The notes under the pieces were generated by a model. It saw only the letters and a list, made by a program, of their open reading frames with translations. It searched no databases and was not told where the DNA came from. Made by a program: the position numbers and the translations under genes. 64,000 bases of DNA from Microcebus murinus (lineage: Eukaryota > Chordata > Mammalia > Primates > Cheirogaleidae). How positions within the stretch are numbered: position 1 is the stretch's first letter; every line of letters starts with the position of its first letter. The stretch is taken from assembly GCF_040939455.1 (NCBI RefSeq), contig NC_134136.1, positions 75,096,001 to 75,160,000 on the forward strand. The letters run 5' to 3'. Below, piece after piece: positions 31,601 to 44,630 of the stretch.

Positions 31601-33104
31601 AATTTTCTGTACATCCTGTCCTCATGTACAGATGTATGCCATTAACCACCATGCTTAACTTTATATAATCAACTTCTTCCTAGTCTATATGTTATATAAG
31701 ATGCATAATGGCCTATCTAGTACCCTGACTTCACAAATTACCAACTCAACAACCAAATATATTCAATGTCCACATGTCAATTCACTCCTGCCCCTGATTG
31801 TGGGACAAATCCTGATGCTATACAGGGAGGTGCTAGGGTGCTTGCTTACTCAGCTACTGGTTCCCCTGTTACATTGGTGCCTCAACATACTTTTATCTGA
31901 GTTCTCTACCTCATAGCTATGTCTCCCAATGACTAGGCATCCTGGATTTTACCTTGTACCTTAACAGTTAAAATTTTTGTCTTATATCCTGGTCCTCTTA
32001 TGACTAAGTCTCTGATATTTGCCATACTTCTTCAAACAAGGGCTGCAAATTGGACTTCTATCAATTACCTACCACATTTGTTCTTTGGATAGATAATAAG
32101 TATACAGGCTTCTATTTGGGTCCTGCCAAACAATATTAGTGTTCCATTTGTCCTTTGCCAGTTGGAATGATATCCCAGGTTTAAGATCTGTTCTCTAGTT
32201 GTCTACAGGTACAGGCAGGTAATATAAATAAATGAGGCAGGAATATTATGAGATAATAGGGAATGGTGGAAATGGGTTCAATAATCTGACTGTTTGACTA
32301 TTCATTGGATTTTAGTAGTGTGCCCTGTACAGTAAATAAATGATTAGTGATCCCTAAGGTCCTTCAAGAAAGTCTGCTCTTGGATAGTATTAATACTTCT
32401 AATAGTACAGTAGTTTTATATTTGATTTTCACATGAATTAATAGTATTTATGATACTCTTCACTAGATTTTCAAAATTAACATAGTTTTCTCTGGTGTGT
32501 TTGTTATGAAAATTAGTAATTCACATCCCCTAATGCTTAATAAATATTTGATGAATAAACAAATAACAAAATAAATGAATAAGGAAGAACAAATTTAGCA
32601 AATGATACACTGAGCCTTTTGACTTCCAAAAATGGTCTCTGGCCTCTTAGTAGCCTCTAAGCAATATAAGCATTATCATTGATTATAAAGCATTTGTATT
32701 TCTTATCCCCAAAATGACACTTAAAACTTAGACACACACTCCCTCTCCAGGTACAAGACGTGCAGATACATGAACAAGTGGTTCCCAACCACTACTTGCT
32801 CTGTACAGTAGAAGGTTTTGGGTGTTAGCACTAGCCTTTGATACATTTAGTATGGAGCTGTAGAATATTGTCTTGAGTCATGCAAAGTTAATTTGTGAAA
32901 TTAATAAATATTAATAGAACAAATACTCTGTGCCAGGGCTGACCCTTATTATGGAAGAGGACACAGCTTGGCAGATGTGAAGCTAGACTGGGAGAAGTAC
33001 CATAACAGAGACAGAAACAATGTGACCAAGGAAACAGAAGAGGGAAATTAAAAAGCTTCATAAAATGCAAGACACAAAAGAAAAAACTTCATGAGGCCTT
33101 TAAA
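31601..33104. other. No gene recognised
   Basis: About 1.5 kb of AT-rich sequence with no supported coding region. A faint L2/MIR-like end ('aataaatatttgatgaataa') occurs near 32545. Confidence 0.4.
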
Positions 33105-34990
33105 AATGTTTTAATTGAACATATTTGTACATATTTATGGGGTACATGTGACATTTTGATACATGCATACAGTGTGTAACGATCAAACCAGGGTACCTGG
33201 GATATCCATCACCTTGAACATTTATCATTTTCTTGTATTGGGAACATTCAAATCTTCCATTCTATTAGGTTATTAAATATTAAATGTACAATTTTAAATA
33301 AAAAGAGTACTTTATTATATCTCAAACAAGAAGAAGTACAATTAATCAAAGTATGTGCCTAAACTATCAAAAGTTTTGCCATCTTAATGGTAGCTTATTT
33401 ATGCCAGGAGTGAAGAAGCCTGGAGAGCAAGTGGTGATGAAATGGCGAAAGGGATTTTCCACAGTTTGTTGACAATCGAATACTTTTCCTTGCAAGAGGT
33501 GGTCCAAAGCCTGGAAGAAGTAGTAGTTAGTTGGTGCAAGGGCTGGTGAATATAGTGGATGACAGAGAATTTCCAAGTCCACTTTCTGCAGTTTGAGCAG
33601 CGTTGTTTGTGTGACATATGGTCAAGTGTTGTCATGCAAGAGCATTGGCCTGTCTCAATCAACCAATCTCGGCTGCTTAATCACAGGCATCCTCATCATT
33701 TCATCCAATCGGTTGCAGTAGACATCCACTGTAATCAACTGACCAGGTTTCGTGAAGCTGTAGTGGATAATACCAGCGCTGGACCACCAAACAGACACCA
33801 TTAGCTTTTCTTGAAGAATATTTGGTTTTAGAGTATGTTTCTGCACTTCATCTTTATCCAGTCTTTGTGCCAAACACTTGCAATTGTCAAAAAGAATCAA
33901 TTTCTCATCACACATAACAGTTCAATGTAGAAATGGTTCACCTTTATGTTGTGACAGCAAAGAAAGGGAAACTTTGAGACAATTTCTTTTCTGATACTCT
34001 TGTAATTCATGCAGAACCCATTTATCCAGCTTCTTTACCTGGCCCATTTGTTTTAAATGGTCCAATATTATTGGAATAGTAACATCAAACCTTGCTTCTA
34101 ATTCACATGTAGCTTGAGATGGATTCATTTCCACTACAGCTTTCAGCTCATTATTATCCACCCTGGTCTCAGGTCAACTATGTGGCTCATTTTGAAGATT
34201 AAAATCACCAGAATGGAACTTCTCAAGCCATCCACATACTGTTCATTCATTAGCCACATCCTGCCCAACCACTTCTTTGATATTTTGACCTGTCTGTGCT
34301 GCATTTGTTCCATGAAGGAACTCATTTTCAAAAATAACATAAATTTTTGAATTATCCATGGTTTCACAAAAATTGCTTTTAAAAAATTTGAAAAATAATT
34401 ACAAGCCAAAATGTGTTTTTGCAAGACAGAGAATGTACCTTTACAATAAAAATAAAACAAGAAGTGTCAAAGTGAAATGTCAGAAATATCAACTATCAAA
34501 CTTAGTACTTAAGGAAATCAGACATTTCATACTTAATAACATAATAGTTATTTTTAAATGTACCATATATTGTTATTAACTATAGTCACCCTACTGTGCT
34601 ATCAAACACTAGAATTTATAACATTTCTTCTATTTAACTGTTTGTTCATACTCATTGAACAACCTCTCTTCATCCCCTTGGTGCACACACCCATCATCCC
34701 CAGACTCTGATAACCACCATTTTACTCTCTACCTCCATGAGATCAAATTTTTTCACTCCCACATATGAGTGAAAACATGTAATATTTGTCTTTCTGAGCT
34801 GGCTTATTTCACTTAACATATGACCTCCAGTTCCATCTATGTTGCTGCAAATTATAAGATTTCATTCATTTTTATGGTTGAATACTATTCTATTGTGTAT
34901 ATAAACCATATTTCCTTTATATATTCATCTGCTGATAGACACTTAGGTTGATTCCATATCTTGGCTATTGTGAATAATTCTGTAAACTCT
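33105..34990 (-). mobile_element. Old primate L1 3' end, split by a mariner copy
   Basis: On the minus strand, 33105-33280 is L1 3' UTR (plus strand shows 'tttatggggtacatgtgaca', 'gggatatccatcaccttgaa'). 34535-34990 continues with 'ttaactatagtcaccctact' through 'tgacctccagttccatctat' into the last part of ORF2. The mariner-derived block lies between. A similar short word ('ttaaatgtaca' / 'ttaaatgtacc') flanks it on both sides. Confidence 0.7.
33330..34480 (-). pseudogene. Mariner-family transposase pseudogene (DD34D type)
   Basis: Minus-strand pieces at 34143-34460, 33922-34161, 33655-33915 and 33367-33582 give a mariner transposase from N to C. They show the DNA-binding region, 'HLKQMGQVKKLDKWVLHELQ', 'MCDEKLILFDN' with the first catalytic Asp, 'WWSSAGIIHYSF' and 'YSPALAPTNYYFF'. 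In the last motif the usual Asp of SPD is Ala, so the third catalytic residue is lost. Frames are joined only through frameshifts. The protein once moved the element by cut-and-paste. I do not see clean terminal inverted repeats. Confidence 0.85.
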
Positions 34991-35043
34991 GAGGACAGAT
35001 CAAATGGCACCAAAGACATTGTATGCCCAAAAGGTAAGCTAAT
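34991..35043. other. Short spacer before a full-length L1
   Basis: Contains the flank that leads into the left copy of the L1 target-site duplication (35044-35063). Nothing else is seen. Confidence 0.4.
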
Positions 35044-36614
35044 AGAAATGATAAATTTTTAAATTATTTTTATTATTACCTCATATTATGAGGGTACAAA
35101 TATTGTTAGGGTGACATATATTACCCCTGCACCTCCTCCCCACCCCACTATGCCAGAGCTTCAAGCGTGCCCAGCCTCCACGTGGTGCTCACTGCACCCA
35201 CCATGTAAGTACATACCCTTCCCCTCCTCCCCACTTCCACCTGTCCACCTCCCAATAACAGATTTTTTAGACATTTTTGTTATAGTGTGTATCTTTCCCT
35301 CTCCCTAAAAAGGGACAGAAATAATCCCTTCCCCCCCCCACAATGCTCACCACATCCTTAAGATGCGGGTCTCCCCCCAAAATCCCTGCTGAACACTACC
35401 ATTTTTTGAGCACCATAGTTTTAGTCTGTCAGTACCAATTTGATGGCGAGTAGATGTGTAGCTGATTTTCCAGGTCTTGTGCCATCTCGCTTTGTATTAA
35501 AGGGATTAAGCTTAATCCAGGGTAGCATAAACGGTGCTAGCTGACTATCGGTTTTTAGGATTGAGAAATATTCCATTGTGAGCATATACCACATTTTAGT
35601 TATCCACTCATGAATTGATGGGCACTTGGGTAGTCTCCATGACCGTGCAATAGTGAACTGTACTGCCATAAACATTTGGGTGCAGATGTCTTTATAACAC
35701 AGTGACTTATGTTCATTTGAGTAGATGCCCAACAATGCTATTGCTGGGTCAAATGGTATTTCTATTTCTGGTTGTTTGAGGTATCTCCAAATTCTTTTCC
35801 ACAAAGGTTGCACTAACTTGCAGTCCCATCAGCAGTGTAAGAATGTTCCTGTCTCTCCACATCCTCACCAGCATTTGTTGTTTTGGGATTTCTTGATATA
35901 GGCCATTCTTACTGGGGTTAGGTGGCATCCCATTGTGGTTTTGATTTGCATTTCTCTAATGATTAGAGATGCTGAACATTTTTTTATATGTTTGCAGGCC
36001 ATTATTCTGTCTTCTTTGGAAAAGTTTCTGTTCATTTCCATTGCCCATTTCTTCATGGGGTTGTTTGATTTTTTTCTAGTTTATTCTTTTAAGTTCTGGA
36101 TAGATTCTTGTTATTAGACATTTATCGGAAGTGTAGAGAGCAAATATTTTCTCCCATTCTGTGGGTTGTCTATTTGCTCTAATGATCGTTTCCTTGGCAG
36201 TGCAGAAACTTTTTAATGTGATCAGATCCCATTTATTTATTTTTGCTGTGGCGGTGATTACCTTGGGGGTCTTTCTCATAAATTCTTTGCCTAGACCAAT
36301 GTCTCATAGGGTTTTCGCAACAACTTCTTCTAGGATTTTTAAAGTTTCATAGCTTAGGTTTAGGTCTGTTATCCATCTTGAGTGAATTTTTGTGAGAGGT
36401 GAGAGGTTGGGATGCTGATTCGCTCTTCTGTATGTTGCTAACCAGTTTTCCCAGCACCATTTATTGAAGAGAGAATGTTTTCCCCATAGTATATTTTTGT
36501 CTGCTTTATCAAAGATTAGGTTACTGTATAGAGATGGTTTGATCTCTGGAATCTCAGATCTATTCTAGATATCGATGTTTCTGTTCTTGTGCCAGTCCCA
36601 GGCAGATTTTAGTA

Positions 36615-39255
36615 TTATTGCTTTATAGTACAGCTTGAAGTCAGGAAGACTGAACCCTCCAGTTTGTTCATTTTACTTAAAATTGCTTTGGCTATATGTG
36701 GTTTTCTCTGGTTCCATACAAAATGAAGAATTATTTTTTCTAGATCTGTAAAGAATGCTGGTGGTATTTTGATGGGGATTGCATTGATTCTGTAGATCAC
36801 TTTAGGTAATATTGACATTTTAACTATATTGATTCTTCTAAGCCATGAGCATGGTAGATTTTTCCATCTGTTTAAATTATCTGCAATTTCTTTTTTTAGT
36901 GTTTCGTAGTTCTCATTGTGTAAATCTTTTTTATCTCTTGTTAAGTATACTCCTAGATATTTAATGTTCTTTGGGGCGATAGTAAGGGGTATTGCGTTTT
37001 TTATTTGAGTTTCTGCTTGATGGTTCTTGGCATATCTGAATGTTTCTGATTTGTGTATATTGATTTTATACCCTGAAACTTTACCGAATTCATTTATCAA
37101 ATCTAGGAGTTTCTTGGATGAGTCCATGGAGTTTTCTCGATGTAATATCCTATCATCAGTGAAGAGTGAGAGTTTGATTCCATCTGCCCTGACTTGGATG
37201 CCCTTAATACCCCTCTTGTGCCTGATTGCTATAGCTAGGACTTCGACCACTATGTTGAATAGGAGGGGAGAAAGTGGGCATCCTTGTCTCATTTCAGTTT
37301 GAAGCGGGAATGATTTCAATTTTTCCCCATTTAGAATGATGTTAGCCATTGGTTTGTCTTTAATGGATTTGATAAATTTAAGGTATGGGCCGTCTATACC
37401 TATTTTGTTAAGCGTTTTTATCATAAAGGTATGTTGGACTTTATCAAATGCTTTTTCTGCATCTATTGACAGAAGCATATGGTTTTTGTTCTTGATTTTA
37501 TTTATAAAGTGGATTGCATTTATAGACTTGCATATGTTGAACCAGCTTTGCATCCCAGGAATAAATCCCACTTGGTCATGGTGAATTATTTTTTTGATGT
37601 GCTGCTGAATTCTATTTGCTAAAATTTTGTTTAGGATTTTTGCATCTATATTCATGAGGAATATTAGTCTATAATTTTCCTTTTTTGTTGCATATTTTCC
37701 TGGCTTTGGTATCAAGGTGATATTGGCTTCATAGAATGAGTTAGGAAGTGGATGATCCTTCTCAATGGTGTAGAATAGTTTCTATATTATAGGTATGAGT
37801 TCATTCTTGAATGTTTGGTAGAACTCTGGGGTGTAGCCATCTGGCCCGGGACTTTGCCATTTGGCGAGGCTTTTAATTATTGCTTCAATTTCTGAGCTTG
37901 TGATTGGTCTGTTCAAGAACTCATTTTCCTCCTGGGTGAACTTAGGGAGGTTTTGTGAGTCCAGGAATCTGTCCATTTCATCTTCATTCTGTAGTTTTTG
38001 GGCATATAGAATTCTATGGTAGTCAAACATAATGTTTTGTATTTCTGTGGAGTCTATTGTGATCTCTCCTTTTTCATATCTTATTGAGGTTATTAGAGTC
38101 CTTTCCCTTTTAGTTCTTCTCAGCCTAGTCAGAGGGCTGTCAATTTTGTTGATCTTTTCAAAAAACCAGATTCTAGTTTTGTTGATCTTCCATAAAATTC
38201 TCTTATTCTCCATTTCATTTAGTGGAGCTTCGATCTTAGATATTTCTTTTCTTCTGCTAGGATTGGAATTGGTTTGCTCTTCTTTTTCCAATTCCTTGAG
38301 TCTATTCATTAGGTTGTCAGTGTTTAATCTTTTTGTTTTTTGGATCTGAGCATTTATTGCTATTAGTTTTCCTCTCAGATACGCTTTTGCTCTATCTCAC
38401 ATGTTTTGGTAAGATTTGGCTCCATTGTCATTTTGTTCGAAGAAATTCTTGATTTCCCTCTGAATTTCTTCCTTGATCCAATAGTTATTCAACAGTAGAG
38501 TGTTTAGTTTCCATGACTTAGTGATGTGGTGTGTATTTCTGTTAGAGTTGAACTCTAATTTTATACCACTATGGTCAGAGAAGACACAAGGTATTATTTT
38601 ATTTTCTTGAATTTTTTTAGATCTGCTTTGCAGCCTAGTATGTGATCAATTTTAGGAAGGATCCATGGGCTGCTGAGAAGAATGTAAATTCACCTTTATT
38701 TGGGTAAAATGTTCTGTATAGATCTGTCAGAACTTTTTGGTCAATAGCTCTGTTTAGGTCCCTTATTTCTTTACTTAATTTCTGTTTGGAGGATCTCTCC
38801 AGTTCATTCAGTGGTGTATTGAAGTCCCCTGCTACAATGGCAGTATTGTTCAAGGTGGTATTTAGTTCAGATAAGGTTTGCTTTATGTAATTGGGTGCTC
38901 CTGAATTGGGAGCATAAATATTAAGAATTGTTAGATCTTCTTGTTGGATCTTCCCTTTCACCATTATTAAGTGGCCTTCTTTATCCTGCTTTACTTTTGT
39001 TAATTTAAATCTAATGTCTGCGAATAATATAGCAACCCCTGCTTTCTTTTGACTTCTGTTTGCTTGGATGATAGCTTTCCATCCCTTGATCTTCAGCCAG
39101 AAAGAATGTTTATGGTTTAGGTGTGTTTCCTGTAGACAGAAAATAGGAGGCTTGTGAAATTTTATCCACCCTGCCAGCCTATGTCTCTTCAGAGGACAGT
39201 TTAAACCATTTACGTTTATTGAGAGGATTGAAATTGGAGGACGATTTTCGTTCAT
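36615..39255 (-). pseudogene. ORF2: L1 ORF2 of the full-length element (broken)
   Basis: ORF2p supplies endonuclease and reverse transcriptase. The start ATG is at 39253-39255. The endonuclease part (38635-39255) shows 'NVNGLN', 'QETH' and 'GDFNTPL', then breaks after 'FFSAAHGSF'. The linker part is 38310-37782. The reverse transcriptase part (37715-36615) shows '[13 protein letters not shown]' and FTDD at 37152-37163, in place of the usual FADD. The C-terminal part continues to about 35460 in short pieces. Several stops and frameshifts make it inactive. Confidence 0.88.
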
Positions 39256-39307
39256 ATTGATGGGTGAATCCTATTTTTTTCACTTAGAGCTTAAGCCATA
39301 ATGAAGT

Positions 39308-39868
39308 TCAAGATCTAGACTTTAATTCTTTGAGGATTTCATTTTGAGGGGTGTCTATTGCACTTTTCACTGTGGAGGCAGGTCTGAGAATTTCCTGTAG
39401 TGCTGGTCTAGTCTTTGCATATTCCTTCAGCGATTGCTTGTCTGAGGATTTTATTTCACCCTCATAGATGAAACATAATTTTGCCGGATAAAGAATTCTA
39501 GGTTGGACTTTGTTCTGTTTTAGAAGATTAAGAATAGGCACCCACTCCCTCCTGGCTTGTAAGGTTTCAGATGAGAAGTCTGCAGTTAATCTGATAGGCT
39601 TTCCTTTATAGGTTATTTGTTGTTTACGCCTTACTGTATGGAGTATTGCTTCTTTCACATTTACTTTGGTCAGCTTAATAACCATGTGATGAGGCAATTG
39701 CCTATTCGCATTGTGTCTCCCAGGCATTCTGTGCGCTTCTTGAATTTGGATATCCAGATTTCTAGCTAGGTCCTGCATATTTTCCTCCAGTATGCCATAA
39801 AATAAGTTTTCCAGCCCATGTGAATGTTCCTCTTCCCCTTCTGGAATCCCAATCAATCTGAGATTCAA
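39308..39868 (-). pseudogene. ORF1: L1 ORF1 C-terminal half (RRM and CTD)
   Basis: The 186-codon frame holds the RRM start 'NLRLIGIPEGEEE', then 'MVIKLTKVNVKEAILHTVRR' and the C-terminal block 'ARREWVPILNLL'. ORF1p binds L1 RNA as a trimer. The frame is open to a stop 52 bp before the ORF2 start. Its N-terminal half lies beyond the inserted L1, at 42246-42607. Confidence 0.88.
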
Positions 39869-42245
39869 CTTTTTTATTTTTAATTATTTTTTTTTATTTT
39901 GGCATATTATGGGGGTACAGATTTTAAGGTTTCAATAAATGCCCATTTCCCCCCCTCCCCCCAAAAGTCTGAGTCTCCATCATGACCATCCCCCAGATGG
40001 TGCACATCTCACTCACTATGTATGTATATACCCGCCCCCCTCCCCCCTCCCACCTGACCAATACCCTATTACTGTAGCACCTATGTGTCCACTTAGGTGC
40101 TACTCAGTTAATACCAGTTTGCTGGAGAATATATCTGGTGCTTGTTTTTCCATTCTTGGGATACTTCACTTAGTAGTATGGGTTCCAGCTCTAACCAGGA
40201 AAATATAAGATGTGCTATATCACCATTGTTTCTTAGAGCTGAATAGTACTCCATGGTGTACATATACCACATTTTATTAATCCATTCTTGGATTGATGGG
40301 CACTTGGGCTGTTTCCACAGCCTTGCAATTATGAATTGTGCTGCTATAAACATTCGAGTGCAGGTGTCTTTTTTGTAGAGTGTCACTGGATCATTTGGGT
40401 AGATGCCCAGCAATGGGATTGCTGGATCAAATGGTAGATTCACTTGTATCGCTTTAAGGTATCTCCATATTGCTTTCCACAGAGGTTGAACTAGTTTGCA
40501 GTCCCACCAGCAGTGTAGGAGTGTTCCTCTCTCTCCGCAACCACGCCAGCATTTATTGTTTGGAGATTTTTTGATAAAGGCCATTCTCACTGGGGTTAAG
40601 TGATATCTCATTGTGGTTTTGATTTGCATTTCCCTGATGATTAGAGATGTTGAGCATTTCTTCATATGTTTGTTGGCCATTCTTCTGTCTTCTTTAGAAA
40701 AATTTCTGTTCAAGTCCTTTGCCCACTTTTTAATGGGGTTATTTGATTTTTTCTTCCTAATTTTCGTGAGTTCTAAGTATATTCTAGTTATCAGTCCCTT
40801 ATCGGATGCATAGGATGCAAAAATTTTCTCCCATTCTGTAGGCTGTCTGTTTACTTTCATGACTATTTCTTTGGCTGTGCAGAAGCTTTGTAGTTTGATC
40901 ATGTCCCATTTATTTATTTTTGTTGCTGCTGTGATTGCCTTTGGGGACTTCTTCATAAACTCTTTGCCCAGGCCGATGTCTAGGAGAGTGTTTCCAACTT
41001 TTTCCTCTAGAGTTCTAATAGTTTCATATCTTAGGTTTAAGTCTGTTATCCAGCATGAGTTGGTTTTTGTGAGAGGTGAAAGGTGTGGGTCCTGTTTTAG
41101 CCTTCTACAGGTGGCTATCCAGTTTTCCCAGCACCATTTATTGAAGAGGGATTCTTTTCCCCAGAGTATGTTTTTGTCTGCTTTGTCAAAGATGAGATGG
41201 CTATATGAGGATGGTTTTATATCAGGATTCTCACATCTGTTCCACTGGTCAATATTCCTGTTTTTGTGCCAATACCATATTGTTTTAATTACTACAGCTT
41301 TGTAGTATAGTTTGATATCTGGCATATTAATGCCTCCCTTTTTGTTTTTGTTGCCTAGAATTGCTCTTGATATTCGGGTCTTCTTTGGTTCCATACGAAG
41401 CGTAAAATTATTTTTTCTATATCTGTGAAGAATGCTGATGGAATTTTAATAGGTATTGCATTGAATCTGTAGATCAGTTTGGGTAGTATAGACATTTTGA
41501 TGATATTGAGTCTGCCGATCCACTAGCATGGTATGGATTTCCATCTGTTTACATCCTCTGCTATTTCCTTCCTCAGTGTTTCATAGTTCTCCCTGTAGAG
41601 GTCTTTTACCTCTTTGGTTAAATATATTCCTAGGTACTTTAATTTCTTTGTTGCTATTGTGAAGGGAATTGAGTCTTTGATTTGGTTCTCAATTAGATTG
41701 TTGTTGGCGTATATGAATACCTCTGATTTCTGTGTATTGATTTTGTATCCTGAGACTTTACTAAATTCATTGATCAGTTCCAGGAGTTTCTTGGTTGAAT
41801 CCTTGGGGTTTTCTAGATACAATATCATATCATCAGCAAACAGTGAAAGTTTGATCTCTTCTGCCCCTATTTGGATACCTTTGATTCCATTTTCCTGTCT
41901 GATTGCTGTAGCCAAGACTTCCAGCACTATGTTGAACAGAAGTGGAGATAGTGGGCAGCCTTTTCTGGTTCCAGTTCTAAGTGGGAATGATTTCAATCTT
42001 TCCCCATTCAGTATGATGTTGGCTATGGGTCTGTCGTATATGGCTTGTATCATTTTTAGGTATGTCCCTTCTATGCCTATTTTCTTAAGTGTTCGTATCA
42101 TGAAAGGGTGTTGAATTTTGTCAAAAGGTTTTTCTGCATCTATTGAAAGAATCATGTGGTCTTTGTTTTTGCTTCTGTTTATGTGGTGAATTGCATTTAT
42201 AGATTTACGTATGTTGAACCATCCCTGCATCCCTGGGATGCCAAT
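39869..42245 (-). mobile_element. Younger 5'-truncated L1 inserted in ORF1 of the full-length L1
   Basis: On the plus strand it begins with T-rich sequence and 'ttggcatattatgggggtac', then the 3' UTR. ORF2 reads on the minus strand up to 42245, where it stops within the reverse transcriptase domain. The flanking host reads 'caactttttta' on the left and 'aatttttttac' on the right, so a short A/T-rich duplication is likely. The 3' UTR closely matches the copies at 17437-17920 and 47047-48145, pointing to one recently active subfamily. Confidence 0.88.
40108..41394 (-). pseudogene. ORF2: L1 ORF2 C-terminal part, 428 open codons
   Basis: This long open frame ends at the natural ORF2 stop and contains the cysteine-containing C-terminal region ('[20 protein letters not shown]') and '[20 protein letters not shown]'. 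Upstream, 41395-41522 holds a stop or frameshift. The frame at 41523-42245 then continues the reverse transcriptase with FADD at 41829-41840. The first residues of that frame come from the host L1 junction. The N-terminal endonuclease is missing. Confidence 0.88.
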
Positions 42246-42607
42246 TTTTTTACATAATCCCATACTTCCTGTAAGATTTGATCTTGTCTCTTGTTTCTGT
42301 GCACCCTTCTTTCTCTGATTTGTTTAGCATGTAGGTATAATCTTCAAGCTCTGAGATTCTTTCCTCAGCATGATCATATCCTGTTTTTGAGGCTTTCCAC
42401 TGTATTATGGAGTTCTTTGCATGTTTCCTTCATTGCCAGAATTTCTGCTTGGTTTCTCTGAATTACTTCTATATCTTTGGAGAATTTTTCATTCATTTCC
42501 TGGATTTTTCTTGTGATTTCTCTATGTTGGGATTCTATTTTCTCTTCAACTCCATTTAGCTTTCTAACGATCCATATTCGGAATTCTTCCTCTGTTAGTT
42601 TAATCAT
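42246..42607 (-). pseudogene. ORF1: L1 ORF1 N-terminal half (coiled coil)
   Basis: ATG at 42605-42607 opens 'MIKLTEEEFRIWIVRKLNGV', followed by a long heptad-like stretch rich in E, K and I, typical of the ORF1p trimer coiled coil. A stop lies at 42374, after 77 codons. Beyond it the reading recovers and runs to '[10 protein letters not shown]', which joins the C-terminal half at 39868 across the inserted L1. Confidence 0.82.
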
Positions 42608-43351
42608 ATCATGTAAGTTGGTGTTAGTTGGTGGAGAATGAGTATTTTTTGGAGGTGACTTTTCTCTCTGATCCTTTCATGATCCCTGATGTTTTTTGCT
42701 GGTTCTTCCTCATCTGGATACTTTGTTGAGGACCAGATATGCTGAATGTCGATTATGAGCTGTGTCCTTGGGTTCCAAAGGAATGATCCTTGGAAGAGCT
42801 GGGGAGGATATGTTCTGGTCCTGTATCATCTAAGAGGAGTTTGGGCCTGTTGAGTTATCTTTAACCTGATGTCTTCACCTTCTGTCCACAGAGTTTAGTG
42901 GTTTTGTGTCCCTTGCTTAGACACCCAAGGGATCGTTCACAATAGTGAGATGGAAACCAATTTCCACCACTAGATTGAATTAGGAGGCACTGTGTTAACC
43001 ACTGAGTTGACTCTTTCTTTTGTTCTCTGTGGTTTGTGGGAAGGAGTCAGTTATCAATATATCCGAAGATCTTTGTATTGCACTCTAAGTCTTTAAATAG
43101 GATATACTAGTATCTCCGCATTAAACAAATGTCTTATCTCTCCCAAGGGTTCCTTGAGTCCTTAGGAATAGCAGCCTCCTTCACTTCTCTGCCTTGCTAA
43201 GACAGGCTCTGCTCTCTGGGCACAGAACGCCAACCACTGAGTGCAGCAAGAAACCACCCAGGTTCAAACTTGTGAGATAGCTGCCAAACTACCCACCACT
43301 CTCAACTTTCCACCCTTATAAATTCAGCTTCCAAGGCCACTTGCCACGTTA

Positions 43352-44100
43352 GGGCAGAGGGGAAGACTGACTTCACTACCAGGGCAGCCCTCCACAGCAT
43401 TTCCAAGCTAAGGAGCTGCACAGCAGAGCTGGGAAGCAGATGCTGGGTTTGGACCCTCTCCCACTTGCTACTGCTTCAGCGGAGAGCTGGGAGCTCAACA
43501 AGTTGCCTTCTCCAGAAGCCCAAACAGTTCAGCCAGTTTAGGGTAGAGGGGGTGCCAGAGAAACACTTCCAGCGTGGCCCCCAGCAATGTCTCCAAGCTT
43601 TGGGGCAGTGTGGTGGTGCTAGGAAGTGGCTGCAGGGTTTGGAACCTTTCCCCTCCCACTACTGCTTCAGTGGGACTCTGGCATTTCAAAAAGATGTCTT
43701 CTCCAGCACCTCAAAGAGTTTGTCTGGTTTAGGGTAGAGGGGATGCCTGGCAAACTCCTCCAATGCAGCCCTCTACAGCTTCTCCAAGTCATGGGGTAGG
43801 GCGGCAGTGCTGGTAAGCGGCTGCAGGGCTCGGACTTTCACCCCACCCACTACCGCATCAGCAGTGCTGGGAAGTCGATAAGCTGCCCTCTCCAGAAGCA
43901 GGAACAGTTCAGATGGTTTGGGGCAGTGGGGAAGGCCGAAAAATGCCTCCCGTGCAGCTCTGCATGGCATCTCCAAGCCACGGGGCGGGGTGGTGGGGCT
44001 CGGAAGCAGGCGCTGGGTTCAGACCCTTCCTGCACTCCCCACTGCTTCAGTGGGGTGCTGTGTAGAATTCAAAATGCTGCCTGCTCCACACTCCCCTCTA
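43352..44100 (-). repeat. Four tandem monomers of about 190 bp in the L1 5' UTR
   Basis: A marker like 'gggtagaggggatgcc' recurs at 43352, 43541, 43732 and 43921, giving periods of 189, 191 and 189 bp. Each unit also holds 'ctccaagc..ggggc', 'gcagggtttgga' and 'cactactgcttcagtggg' in the same order. Copies differ by perhaps 20-25%. Tandem 5' UTR monomers act as promoters in mouse L1 families. Whether these do is unknown. Confidence 0.85.
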
Positions 44101-44515
44101 AACCGCTCCTCTGCCCACGTTGCCACCTTCCATCAACTTCAGGCAATTCCCTGCCTGTGTTGGAGTGGGGATTGGTGGGGAAGGGATTGTCTCCCTGTGT
44201 GGGGGAGACGGAATGCCTCCTCCGGCCATCCCGTGGGGTGGCAGATGCGCAGGCACGCTCCCTCCCCACCATACTTCTGACTCCCTGGATTTTGTGGAAG
44301 AATTTCAGTTCACCTTTGATTGTTGTCCACGATTTCCATATCTCGGTGTCTCTTTGCAGTCTTGCGATGCTGCTCCAGAGTAGGTACAGATGGCGAGTGT
44401 GTGGTTGTCTGCCCTCTTCACCTCTCACCCTGAGAGCCGCAAGCCAAGAGGTCATCCCTATTCCACCATTTCCCCCCTTCCTCTTAGCTCTGGCTCAGTG
44501 GTAATTCTGGTGGTG

Positions 44516-44630
44516 GCAGTGCTCTTGGAGGTGATGGAGGTGATGGTGATGTTGGTGTGACAGTGATGGTGACAATGTGGTGGCAGTGGTGATAGTGATG
44601 GCAGGGGTGATGATGGTGTAACAGAGTAGC
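44516..44630. repeat. GGTGAT-type microsatellite
   Basis: Irregular repetition of ggtgatgg / ggtgatgatgg units at the 5' edge of the L1, inside its target duplication. It creates a spurious histidine/serine-rich frame on the minus strand. Confidence 0.75.

Noticed and set aside
42240..42270. An internal deletion junction in an L1 (ORF1 joined to ORF2)
   Set aside because: ORF1 reading continues at 39868, so the junction is the edge of a younger inserted L1 and not a deletion.
43352..44100. Regularly spaced repeats considered as a CRISPR-like array or satellite
   Set aside because: The whole 190-bp unit repeats without unique spacers and lies at the 5' end of an L1. The context is a mammalian genome.
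43465..44504. Overlapping frames up to 192 codons near a GC-rich island, suggestive of a gene promoter and exon
   Set aside because: The GC-rich stretch is the tandem-monomer 5' UTR of an L1, inside its target duplication. The frames follow the repeat period.
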